Source: an uncultured Gammaproteobacteria bacterium
GTDB taxonomy: Bacteria; Pseudomonadota; Gammaproteobacteria; GCA-2729495
Reading direction: 5' to 3'
DNA length: 6,565 bases
NCBI GenBank assembly: GCA_947258805.1
Contig: CAMYJV010000139.1
Coordinates: forward strand, 1-6,565
Shown here in pieces: positions 1 to 6,565 of the stretch. Every line of letters starts with the position of its first letter. Within the stretch, counting starts at the first letter, position 1. The notes beneath the pieces are model-generated. The model had not been told where the DNA came from. It worked only from the letters and a program-made list of their open reading frames with translations, and did not search any database. Position numbers and translations under genes: made by a program.

Positions 1-1
1 T

Positions 2-1030
2 TTGATCGGCACCGCGCTGCCGTCGGGCACGGCGGGATGGAACCTCGCGCGCATGTCCGGCCTGGCGGCAGGGCTGCCGGATACGGTGCCCGGCATGACC
101 CTGGACCGGCAATGTTCCTCTGGCCTGATGACCATTGCTGCGGGTGCCCGGCAAATCATGCAGGACGGGATGTCCGTCGTGGTCGCCGGTGGCCAGGAGT
201 CCGTCAGCCTGGTGCAGGATCGGGCTTACCAATGGGCCTTCGACGAACCCGATCCCACGGTGCTGAAGCATGCCGAGCACGCATATATGCCGGTGCTGGA
301 CACCGCCGAAGTGGTTGCAGCGCGCTTTGGTATTTCCCGCGAGCAGCAGGACGAGTTCGCGCTGCAAAGTCAGCAGCGTTGCGCCGCCGCGCAGGAAGCG
401 GGGCGGCTGGACGCGGAGATCGTGCCGTTGCCCAGCGTCAAGCTCGTCAAGGATCGGGAAACCGGCGAAATATCGGAGCAGGCGGTCACGCTGGAAAAGG
501 ACGAAGGCAACCGGCCCGGTACTAACCTGGAAGGCTTGCAGAGTCTGAAAGCCGTGCGGGAAAACGGCACCGTGACCGCCGGCAACGCGTGCCAGCTGTC
601 CGACGGCGCCGCCGCCAGCGTGGTAATGGATGCGAAGCTCGCGGAACAGCGGGGCATCGAACCCCTGGGTTATTACCGCGGCGTTGCGGTGGCCGGCTGC
701 CCGCCCGAGATCATGGGTATCGGTCCGGTCTACGCGGTGCCCAGGCTCCTGGAACAACAGGGCCTCGCGATGGACGACATCGGTCTGTGGGAGCTGAATG
801 AGGCTTTTGCGGTGCAGGTGCTGTACTGCCGCGACACCCTCGGTATTCCGAACGAACTGCTGAACGTGAACGGTGGCGCGATTGCCATCGGCCATCCCTA
901 CGGCATGACCGGCACCCGTTGCGTGGGTCACGCGCTGATCGAGGGCAAGCGCCGGGGTGCGCGTTACGTGGTGGTCACCATGTGCGTGGGTGGCGGTATG
1001 GGTGCGGCCGGCTTGTTCGAGGTGGCCTGA
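2..1030 (+). CDS. Thiolase (acetyl-CoA C-acyltransferase / acetyltransferase), 5'-truncated by window edge
   Basis: The gene encodes a thiolase that cleaves a 3-oxoacyl-CoA with CoA to acetyl-CoA and a shortened acyl-CoA, or runs the reverse Claisen condensation, in the cytoplasm. About 342 codons are visible. Family members are near 390 residues, so roughly 50 N-terminal residues lie off the left edge, and the TTG at base 2 is not a credible start. Counting from base 2, the nucleophilic Cys is residue 38 in [13 protein letters not shown] is at 266-270, the catalytic His is 298 in GHPYG, and the second catalytic Cys is 328 in [11 protein letters not shown]. All active-site elements are intact, so the enzyme is probably functional. 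It converges on the Rieske oxygenase gene and ends just before a strong hairpin. The neighbours suggest a role in degrading CoA-linked side chains or ring-opened products rather than in polyhydroxyalkanoate synthesis, but the sequence alone does not separate fadA-like from phaA-like function. Confidence 0.95.
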   Translation: MIGTALPSGTAGWNLARMSGLAAGLPDTVPGMTLDRQCSSGLMTIAAGARQIMQDGMSVVVAGGQESVSLVQDRAYQWAFDEPDPTVLKHAEHAYMPVLDTAEVVAARFGISREQQDEFALQSQQRCAAAQEAGRLDAEIVPLPSVKLVKDRETGEISEQAVTLEKDEGNRPGTNLEGLQSLKAVRENGTVTAGNACQLSDGAAASVVMDAKLAEQRGIEPLGYYRGVAVAGCPPEIMGIGPVYAVPRLLEQQGLAMDDIGLWELNEAFAVQVLYCRDTLGIPNELLNVNGGAIAIGHPYGMTGTRCVGHALIEGKRRGARYVVVTMCVGGGMGAAGLFEVA

Positions 1031-1040
1031 TGCAATGAAC

Positions 1041-1079
1041 AACGCCCTGCCCGCGCTACACCCGCGGGCAGGGCGTTTT
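1041..1079. terminator. Intrinsic terminator between convergent genes, probably bidirectional
   Basis: A perfect 15-bp inverted repeat (1041-1055 pairs with 1063-1077) encloses a 7-nt loop. The plus-strand copy ends in TTTT (1076-1079), which makes a good terminator for the thiolase. Read on the minus strand the stem is followed by a poorer U-containing tract, but it lies 20 bp past the stop of the oxygenase gene and may serve both genes. Confidence 0.88.
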
Positions 1080-1098
1080 CGTCTCTGGATTCAGCCGG

Positions 1099-2460
1099 CT
1101 ACTTCTCGCCAGACAGGTAGCGGTCGAGCTCCGTGTGAAAGTGTCGCAGCCGCTGCTCCTGTTCGCTCCACAACGGTCCCTGGAAGCCCTTCGAGCGTAC
1201 GCCCTTTTGCACCACGGGCAGCAGTTCCGAGTCCTGGTCCAGCACCTGCCCCAGGTTCGGCGGCTCGTCCACCGCGGTGCGTTCGATGTCCGGCCTGACG
1301 TCCCCGGACACGTCAGTACCTTCGGGCAAACCCATCCAGCCCGGCACGTTGTAACTCGGATCATCACACGGCCGCCACAGGGTCATCGTGTTGTAGTAGA
1401 AGCGTTCCGGGTCCGTTGGGTGCGGCATGAAGCGCATCAGGAATGCCCCCTCGGCATGCAGGCCGATCTGCACGTTCGGAAAAATCCCCGTTGCCCAGCT
1501 GTCCGTAAGCTGGCCATCTACCAGGTCCGAGTAGTCGATGCCGCAACGTTTGCCGCGCTCCCGCTTGGCTTTCTGAATGGTCGTGCGAACCTCGGCGGCG
1601 GAGCCGTGGTATTCGCTCGGTTCCATGCCCGCTTCCTGCATCATGTAGGCAAGGCCTTCATCCACGCCCTCCTGGTCAGACACCCGGCCGCTCTTCGCAG
1701 CCAGCGGGACGATCATGCGGCTGAAGCCGTTGGGGTACAGGTCGCACTGCACGTTCATGTCGTTCATCACGGTCTGCGTCTCGGGGTGCACGGCATGCAG
1801 GTGATAGGTTTCGTAGAAGGCGTCGATGCCGGTCTTCCAGTTGGCCGCCCACTCGCTGATGTGATGTCGCACCACGTGCATCTGGTCGAGGTGGTACTGC
1901 TCCAGGTAGCCCGGTGGCAGGCCGATGAACTCGTCCAGCGGCCCGGCGTCGTCATCCATGTTGATGAAAATGATGCCGGCGCGGGTTTCGCAGCGCACCG
2001 CGCGCAAACAGGGACGGTGAGCGATGACCTCGGGACGGAAGGTGTCTTCGTCCGTGATGGCCTGGAGTTTGCCGTCGAGCCCGAACTGCCAGGAATGGAA
2101 GGAACACGTAAACCGCGGCAGCGAACCGAAGTCGTTATGCACCAGCCGGTTGCCCCGGTGCGGACACACGTTATAGAAGGCCTTGATCTCGTCGTCATCG
2201 TTGCGCGTGACGACGAAGCTCTCGCGGCCGACATCGAAGCTCAGGTAGTCGCCCGGTTCCGGCAGGTCGGACACCACGCCAGCGATGAGCCAGGTGCGGG
2301 TCCACAGGCGTTCCCATTCCCGGTCCATCCACAGCTGCGAGTAGTAGCGTTCGGGACCGAGGCGCTCGGTGCCGTTGTCGATGTAGGGGACCTTCGCCTC
2401 GAGAGAATCGGCCGGGGCGGTCGTGTTAACGGACCAGCCTTCGCTGAACTTGTAAGCCAC
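1099..2460 (-). CDS. Rieske non-heme iron oxygenase, alpha (catalytic) subunit; aromatic ring-hydroxylating type
   Basis: This is a 453-residue oxygenase component that uses electrons from a separate reductase system to insert oxygen into an organic substrate, by hydroxylation, cis-dihydroxylation or oxidative demethylation, in the cytoplasm. The N-terminal Rieske domain (about 55-165) binds a [2Fe-2S] cluster through C99-x-H101 and C119-x2-H122, with 17 residues between the pairs. The C-terminal catalytic domain has NWK at 207-209 followed by E217-x2-H220-x4-H225, the mononuclear iron site. D410 (or D408) near the C-terminus is the likely third iron ligand, judged by its position relative to naphthalene dioxygenase. 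Position 217 is Glu where most relatives have Asp. I chose GTG at 2460 because GGAGA lies 8 nt upstream; the in-frame ATG at 2556 adds 32 residues unlike the family. No beta subunit, ferredoxin or reductase gene is adjacent. The gene is divergent from the TonB receptor. Its substrate is unknown. Confidence 0.93.
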   Translation of the reverse strand: MAYKFSEGWSVNTTAPADSLEAKVPYIDNGTERLGPERYYSQLWMDREWERLWTRTWLIAGVVSDLPEPGDYLSFDVGRESFVVTRNDDDEIKAFYNVCPHRGNRLVHNDFGSLPRFTCSFHSWQFGLDGKLQAITDEDTFRPEVIAHRPCLRAVRCETRAGIIFINMDDDAGPLDEFIGLPPGYLEQYHLDQMHVVRHHISEWAANWKTGIDAFYETYHLHAVHPETQTVMNDMNVQCDLYPNGFSRMIVPLAAKSGRVSDQEGVDEGLAYMMQEAGMEPSEYHGSAAEVRTTIQKAKRERGKRCGIDYSDLVDGQLTDSWATGIFPNVQIGLHAEGAFLMRFMPHPTDPERFYYNTMTLWRPCDDPSYNVPGWMGLPEGTDVSGDVRPDIERTAVDEPPNLGQVLDQDSELLPVVQKGVRSKGFQGPLWSEQEQRLRHFHTELDRYLSGEK

Positions 2461-2468
2461 GGACAATA

Positions 2469-2473
2469 TCTCC
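2469..2473 (-). promoter_or_regulatory. Shine-Dalgarno that fixes the GTG start of the Rieske gene
   Basis: On the minus strand GGAGA lies 8 nt before the GTG at 2460. No comparable purine-rich site was found for the upstream in-frame ATG at 2556, so this site decides the start. A TTG at 2466 is in frame but too close to the site. Confidence 0.7.
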
Positions 2474-2498
2474 GTTATTGATCGGGCGCGGTCGCTTG

Positions 2499-2527
2499 AG
2501 GCTAATACAGGCTCCAAAAATAGACAA
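2499..2527 (-). promoter_or_regulatory. Weak sigma70-like promoter candidate for the Rieske gene
   Basis: The minus strand has TTGTCT (2527-2522) as a -35 candidate. It is followed after 15 bp by TATTAG or after 17 bp by TAGCCT as -10 candidates. The -35 is fair and both -10 choices are poor, so this is a tentative call. It would give a leader of about 30 nt before the GTG start. Confidence 0.28.
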
Positions 2528-2583
2528 CTCTGACTGTTTTCGGGAAATGGCTGCAATCTGCCGGCTGTGGTCCACCCGCAACA

Positions 2584-2597
2584 GCCTCAGCCGAGGC
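2584..2597. promoter_or_regulatory. Central dyad GCCTC-N4-GAGGC, operator candidate
   Basis: There are two perfect 5-bp arms with a 4-bp spacer (AGCC), placed midway between the two divergent promoter candidates. The size suits a dimeric regulator site, but short GC-rich dyads arise often by chance at this base composition. Confidence 0.25.
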
Positions 2598-2614
2598 CCT
2601 GCTGCACCCCTCGC

Positions 2615-2630
2615 CGGAACGTTGGTTCCG
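2615..2630. promoter_or_regulatory. Dyad CGGAAC-N4-GTTCCG, operator candidate
   Basis: This is a perfect 6-bp inverted repeat around GTTG, lying 17 bp upstream of the -35 candidate for the receptor gene. Symmetry and spacing fit a helix-turn-helix dimer operator. No regulator is encoded nearby, so the family cannot be named. Confidence 0.35.
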
Positions 2631-2646
2631 CGAAAAACAGTCTGGT

Positions 2647-2676
2647 TTGCTTTTTTATCTGGAATGCAGCTAAAGT
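2647..2676 (+). promoter_or_regulatory. Weak sigma70-like promoter candidate for the TonB receptor
   Basis: TTGCTT (2647-2652) and TAAAGT (2671-2676) are separated by 18 bp. Matches to consensus are 3/6 and 4/6. It lies in the most AT-rich part of the gap and would give a leader of roughly 85 nt. The arrangement is plausible but could be chance. Confidence 0.27.
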
Positions 2677-2697
2677 TTTCCTGAGCAATAAGATCGG

Positions 2698-2720
2698 CGC
2701 CAGGCAACGGGGACCTGGTG
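2698..2720 (+). other. Possible leader hairpin upstream of the TonB receptor
   Basis: CGCCAGG (2698-2704) pairs with CCTGGTG (2714-2720) with one G-U pair, around a 9-nt loop, within the predicted untranslated leader. No U tract follows, so it is not a terminator. I do not recognise a riboswitch core around it. Confidence 0.25.
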
Positions 2721-2766
2721 ACCGTGTCAGCCGTTTCAGCGCCTAGCTCCACCGGGGGAAAGCAAG

Positions 2767-5193
2767 ATGTCAGAGAAGACGACCCAGCGCCGCACGCTTG
2801 TTTCATTGAGCGCGGCCTTCGCGTGGTTATTGGTCCTGCAGGTACCGATGACCGCACCGGCACAGCAACCGGAAGCCGAGGAGGGGAGGATGGACGAGAT
2901 CTTCGTCCGCGCGACGCGACGCGAGACGGATATCCAGACCACACCCGTTGCGGTGACCGCGATCGATTCACAGGGCTTCAAGGATCTGTTCGCCAACGAC
3001 ATCGGTGAAGTGGCGCTGAAGGTGCCGAACTTCTCCGCCGCACAGATTACCGGCTTCAACGCGGCCGGCTTTGCGATGCGCGGTGCTTCCCAGACCGACA
3101 TCCTGGTTTACTGGGAACCTCCCGTCGGTGTGCTGGTAGACGACTTTGTCGTGCCCCACATGCAGACACAGCTACTCGAGCCCTACGACATCGAGCAGGT
3201 TGAAGTCTTGCGTGGTCCGCAGGGCACGCTGTTCGGCAAGAACACCACGGCAGGTGTTGTCAGTGTGCGCACCAAGCGCCCGAACTTCGACGGCATAGCC
3301 ACCGACGCATCCGTGCGGTTCGGCAATTACGGCCGCAAGGAGCTGCGGGGCGCAGTGAATATCCCGATCATTGAAGACCGCCTGGCTTTCCGGCTGGCCG
3401 CGATGTCACAGGACAGCGACGGCTATTACAAGAACGGTAAGAACAGCATCGGGTCCGCGGCCGGTGACGTGATCGGTGATCGTTCCGAAATCGGCGGGGA
3501 CGATGCGATTTCCGCTCGCGCCAAGCTGCTGTGGAAGCCTATTGATACGCTGGACATCCTTTTCCAGTACGAGTACCTGGACGACGACGGCGACTCGCCG
3601 CCGACCGTCAATGAAACCGACCCGAATGCGCCCCAGGCCTGGAACCTGTTGGGCTTCCCGGGCGTGAGCTCCGGCGATCCGCTGAAGCAGGCCGGCGTGA
3701 GTAACCGGGACGATGGCCTGCAGATGTCCGAGGGCCACAAGATCAATATCGATGGCTACTATCTCAACATCGACTGGGAAATCGGCAATTTCGACGTGAC
3801 TTCGGTCTCCGGGTACCGGGACCAGGAATCGAGGCTGCCGAGCACCTACGCTGGCGAGGTCGTCGGCTCGTTGTTTGATGCCACCCGCGACGACAAGCGG
3901 GAAACCTGGCAGCAGGAAATCCGCGTGGCGTCGGACTTCGACGGCGCGTTCAATTTCGTCGCCGGTATGTTCTATCAGAAGGATGAAACCAGCTTCAACG
4001 TGCTGCAGTACCTCGGGTTGCTGGACCTGTTCGGGCTCGGCCCGCCTGCCACTTGCCTGGCCGCAGTCCCAACCAACAACGATTGCCCGCTTGTCATTAC
4101 CAATAATCAGGATATGAATTCTTTAGCGGGCTTTTTCGATCTCACCTACGATTTCGCTGAAACCTGGCAGTTTGCCGGTGGCATACGCTTCACGAGCGAG
4201 GAAAAGAAATTCTTCTCCCGCCCGGGCACAGACATCGGTATCTATGGAGCGACATCGGCCAATTGGCCCTTCGACCCGAACAATACCGGGCAATTCCCTT
4301 GCCGGAACCTGCTGGACCCGGCTGATCCGAACTACAACGCTTTCGATTGCCAGGAGGACCAGGACCAGTGGGACGAGCCCACCTATCGGGCCCTGATATC
4401 TAATCAGTTCACCGATGATCTATACGCTTACTTCAGCTTCTCGCACGGTTTCAAGAGCGGTGGCTACAGTGACCAGGCCGGCTCGGGCCTGGCCCAGCCA
4501 ACAGCCAATATTCGCTACGACCCGGAAAAAGCGGATTCCTTCGAAATCGGTGTGAAGTGGGACGGCTTCGACGATCGCCTGCGGTTGAACTCTGCGGTCT
4601 TCTACGTGGAGTACGACGACATGCAGCGCGCGGCCATCGCCACGGTGGGGGCCCTGCAGGAAACGGTGGTGTTCAACGCCGCGCAGGTGAATGCGTGGGG
4701 TGTGGAGACTGAGGGCACTATCATCCTGTTCGATGGCCTGGATGCCAACTTCAACATTGGTTACCTGGACACCGAATACGACGAGTTCCGGCTGGATCTC
4801 GACCTGGATCCCGGCACCCCGGACCTCAACCTGGATGGCGAAGACGTAACCCGGGCGCCCGAGTGGACCGCGGGCGTCGACCTAACCTACGTCTACGACT
4901 GGTCGAACATCGGCAGTCTCCGTGCCATCGCCGGCATCTACTACGAGGACGAGAGCACCTTCTACTATGCGGCCGACGGTTCGGCTTTCAACACGGAGAT
5001 CGAGGACCACACGCTTATCAACGCGAGCCTCACCTACACGCACCGCAGCGAGAAGTGGTTCGTGTCGCTGTTCGGCAAGAACCTGGGCGACACCACCTAC
5101 AAGAACGCATCGCAGTACGTGGGCGGTCTGTGGACCTTCTCGACCTATGCCCCGCCGCTGACCTACGGCATGGAGGTTGGCGTCAACCTGTAG
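2767..5193 (+). CDS. TonB-dependent outer-membrane receptor
   Basis: This 808-residue gated outer-membrane channel imports a ligand using energy from TonB-ExbB-ExbD. A signal peptide covers residues 1-32, with RR then a hydrophobic core and probable cleavage after APA. The mature N-terminus carries a TonB-box-like segment (MDEIFVRATRRE, 42-53). The plug domain spans about 55-170 and contains the family signature VEVLRGPQGTLFGKNTTAG. The rest forms a barrel with alternating aromatic strands, including YFSFSHGFKSGGY and a YDPEKADSFEIG motif. The only four cysteines (430, 440, 512, 528) fall in two predicted extracellular loops, and an Asp-rich loop lies at 677-693. The final residue is Leu, not the common Phe or Trp. 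The ATG at 2767 is supported by GGGGGAA six nt upstream. Annotation pipelines often label this family iron-siderophore receptors. The catabolic neighbours favour an organic substrate, but the ligand cannot be read from the sequence. Confidence 0.95.
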   Translation: MSEKTTQRRTLVSLSAAFAWLLVLQVPMTAPAQQPEAEEGRMDEIFVRATRRETDIQTTPVAVTAIDSQGFKDLFANDIGEVALKVPNFSAAQITGFNAAGFAMRGASQTDILVYWEPPVGVLVDDFVVPHMQTQLLEPYDIEQVEVLRGPQGTLFGKNTTAGVVSVRTKRPNFDGIATDASVRFGNYGRKELRGAVNIPIIEDRLAFRLAAMSQDSDGYYKNGKNSIGSAAGDVIGDRSEIGGDDAISARAKLLWKPIDTLDILFQYEYLDDDGDSPPTVNETDPNAPQAWNLLGFPGVSSGDPLKQAGVSNRDDGLQMSEGHKINIDGYYLNIDWEIGNFDVTSVSGYRDQESRLPSTYAGEVVGSLFDATRDDKRETWQQEIRVASDFDGAFNFVAGMFYQKDETSFNVLQYLGLLDLFGLGPPATCLAAVPTNNDCPLVITNNQDMNSLAGFFDLTYDFAETWQFAGGIRFTSEEKKFFSRPGTDIGIYGATSANWPFDPNNTGQFPCRNLLDPADPNYNAFDCQEDQDQWDEPTYRALISNQFTDDLYAYFSFSHGFKSGGYSDQAGSGLAQPTANIRYDPEKADSFEIGVKWDGFDDRLRLNSAVFYVEYDDMQRAAIATVGALQETVVFNAAQVNAWGVETEGTIILFDGLDANFNIGYLDTEYDEFRLDLDLDPGTPDLNLDGEDVTRAPEWTAGVDLTYVYDWSNIGSLRAIAGIYYEDESTFYYAADGSAFNTEIEDHTLINASLTYTHRSEKWFVSLFGKNLGDTTYKNASQYVGGLWTFSTYAPPLTYGMEVGVNL

Positions 5194-5217
5194 TTTCGGC
5201 GCCGCTTGCAGCAGTAT

Positions 5218-5245
5218 AGAGGCCGGCGCAAGCCGGCCTCTTTTT
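5218..5245 (+). terminator. Strong intrinsic terminator after the TonB receptor
   Basis: AGAGGCCGGC (5218-5227) pairs perfectly with GCCGGCCTCT (5232-5241) around a GCAA tetraloop and is followed by a T run to 5245. It begins 24 bp after the receptor stop codon and ends only 35 bp before the SDR start. Confidence 0.93.
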
Positions 5246-5280
5246 ATTGGTGGCCACGGTGAGACGGAGGGCGTACCACG

Positions 5281-6033
<753 letters not shown>

Positions 6034-6061
6034 GTCTGGCGTGGATGCGCTGAGCGCGGGA

Positions 6062-6074
6062 TCACTGATAGTGA
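6062..6074. promoter_or_regulatory. Dyad TCACT-N3-AGTGA upstream of the DM13 gene
   Basis: A perfect 5-bp inverted repeat lies in the 84-bp gap between the SDR gene and the next gene. A second small dyad, GCGC-TGA-GCGC, sits at 6047-6057. Neither has a T run, so they are not terminators. An operator role is possible but chance is a real alternative. The SDR and the following gene could be co-transcribed. Confidence 0.22.
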
Positions 6075-6117
6075 GCGCCGGTATTTGGCAGGGTGCGGAT
6101 TTTGGTCAGCGCATAGA

Positions 6118-6565
6118 ATGGGCACAGTGAAAAAGTTCATTCTATTGGTTGCTACGCACCTGGCCGCAGGCTTGCTGGGCTTTGCAGCGGGCATTTACGC
6201 CCTGCCGATTCTCACTGCCCCCCCAGCCCCGGCGGTTTCAGAAGTTCGGGCAATGGCTGATGGTGCCCAGTTCTCCGGCGAGTTTCGTCGCGACCTGGAG
6301 GACAGCGATGCCTTGCACTGGGGTGAAGGAACTGTATTCGTGGGAATGCAGGCAATCTCGCTGGAGGGAAGAATCGCGCCAGGACCTGACTACAAGCTAT
6401 ATCTCTCGCCCCAGTTCGTTGAAACAGAAGCGGACTTCATTCGTCTCAGACCGACCATGGTACGCGTTGGTGACGTGAAGACTTTCGAGAATTTCATTGT
6501 GCCCATCCCGGATCCGATAGACCCAGATGCATTTAATTCGGTCATTGTCTGGTGCGAATCCTTCG
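6118..6565 (+). CDS. DM13-domain protein, probably membrane-anchored, 3'-truncated by window edge
   Basis: An open frame from ATG 6118 runs 149 codons to the window end without a stop. A hydrophobic segment at residues 7-32, after a lysine pair, looks like an uncleaved N-terminal anchor or signal peptide. It is followed by a short Pro/Ala linker. From about residue 50 the sequence matches the DM13 pattern as I recall it: FSGEF near 52-56, H67 then GTV, GPDYKLYLSP at 89-98, GDVKTF at 118-123, and VIVWCESF at 142-149, with the hallmark Cys146. DM13 domains are proposed to take part in redox or electron-transfer reactions at extracytoplasmic sites, with that near-invariant cysteine; this is a family hypothesis. 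The start could instead be GTG 6127, in frame, since neither has a strong Shine-Dalgarno. Codon choice (AGA, CTA, many GGA) looks less GC-biased than in the SDR gene. The link to the upstream genes is uncertain. Confidence 0.8.
   Translation, partial: MGTVKKFILLVATHLAAGLLGFAAGIYALPILTAPPAPAVSEVRAMADGAQFSGEFRRDLEDSDALHWGEGTVFVGMQAISLEGRIAPGPDYKLYLSPQFVETEADFIRLRPTMVRVGDVKTFENFIVPIPDPIDPDAFNSVIVWCESF

Larger units (their letters stand above)
2532..2642. repeat. Widely spaced 9-bp inverted repeat framing the divergent promoter region
   Basis: GACTGTTTT (2532-2540) is the exact reverse complement of AAAACAGTC (2634-2642), with 93 bp between them. The dyad axis at 2587 falls near the centre of a second, smaller dyad at 2584-2597. 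The arms lie next to the minus-strand and plus-strand promoter candidates respectively. A pair of sites for one regulator is possible. Roughly 0.2 such pairs would be expected by chance in this length. Confidence 0.3.
2461..2766. promoter_or_regulatory. Divergent intergenic control region for the Rieske oxygenase and the TonB receptor
   Basis: These 306 bp contain no convincing gene. Parts are more AT-rich than the flanking coding DNA, with A/T runs near 2516-2521 and 2651-2657, as expected of promoters. The region holds the 5' ends of both divergent genes, the oxygenase Shine-Dalgarno, the receptor Shine-Dalgarno (GGGGGAA, 2754-2760), weak hexamers on both strands and several dyads listed separately. 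A regulator probably binds here, but no regulator gene is in the window. Confidence 0.7.

Noticed and set aside
2..4. TTG as a true start of the thiolase
   Set aside because: The thiolase fold needs about 50 more N-terminal residues, and the protein reads as mid-domain at this point. The gene continues off the left edge.
1135..2481. Long open frame (448 codons) on the plus strand opposite the Rieske gene
   Set aside because: It is almost entirely antisense to a clear oxygenase gene. The product is a His/Val/Arg-rich mixture with no recognisable domain, as expected from antisense reading of GC-rich coding DNA.
2461..2556. Upstream extension of the Rieske gene to ATG 2556
   Set aside because: The extra 32 residues are unlike the family, the ATG has no Shine-Dalgarno, and a well-spaced GGAGA precedes the GTG at 2460.
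2671..2766. Riboswitch in the leader of the TonB receptor
   Set aside because: Only one small hairpin is visible, and I recognise no cobalamin, TPP or other riboswitch core.
2426..2971. Minus-strand open frame spanning the divergent region
   Set aside because: It overlaps the starts of both well-supported genes. Its composition is Arg/Ser/Pro-rich with no motif, and no credible start signal is seen.
6034..6117. Terminator between the SDR and DM13 genes
   Set aside because: The only dyads have 4-5 bp arms and no following T run.
6149..6478. Plus-strand open frame (109 codons) in a different frame over the DM13 gene
   Set aside because: The overlapping frame from 6118 has a membrane anchor and a DM13 pattern and stays open to the window end. 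This one has no recognisable feature.

Overview
This is a high-GC bacterial window with compact Gram-negative style gene organisation. A TonB-dependent outer-membrane receptor shows the organism has an outer membrane. Together with a ring-hydroxylating-type Rieske oxygenase, an SDR dehydrogenase and a thiolase, the content resembles catabolic islands of Proteobacteria, such as marine or soil gammaproteobacteria or sphingomonad-like organisms. The taxon is inferred from gene content only. No tRNA, rRNA, insertion sequence, CRISPR array or origin is visible.

Layout, left to right. (1) A thiolase (+) enters the window already in progress and ends at 1030. (2) A strong hairpin at 1041-1079 separates it from the convergent gene. 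(3) A Rieske non-heme iron oxygenase alpha subunit lies on the minus strand, 1099-2460, and starts at a GTG with a good Shine-Dalgarno. (4) A 306-bp divergent intergenic region (2461-2766) carries several dyads and weak promoter-like hexamers. (5) A complete 808-residue TonB-dependent receptor (+) runs from 2767 to 5193. (6) A GCAA-tetraloop terminator lies at 5218-5245. (7) A complete 250-residue classical SDR dehydrogenase (+) occupies 5281-6033. (8) A partial, probably membrane-anchored DM13-domain protein (+) starts near 6118 and runs off the right edge.

Working model (inference). The receptor imports a poorly diffusing organic substrate. The Rieske enzyme oxygenates or demethylates it, the SDR oxidises the resulting alcohol or diol, and the thiolase cleaves CoA-activated side-chain or ring-opened fragments to acetyl-CoA. 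Nothing in the sequence identifies the substrate. No Rieske beta subunit, ferredoxin or reductase is present, so electron supply must be encoded elsewhere. The receptor and oxygenase are divergent from one intergenic region and are good candidates for shared control, although no regulator gene lies in the window.

I see no wholly unprecedented system. The most interesting details are: a glutamate where most Rieske oxygenases have the bridging aspartate; nested dyads in the divergent promoter region; a terminator that leaves almost no room for a promoter ahead of the SDR gene; two isolated cysteine pairs in the receptor barrel; and the truncated DM13 redox-domain gene at the edge.
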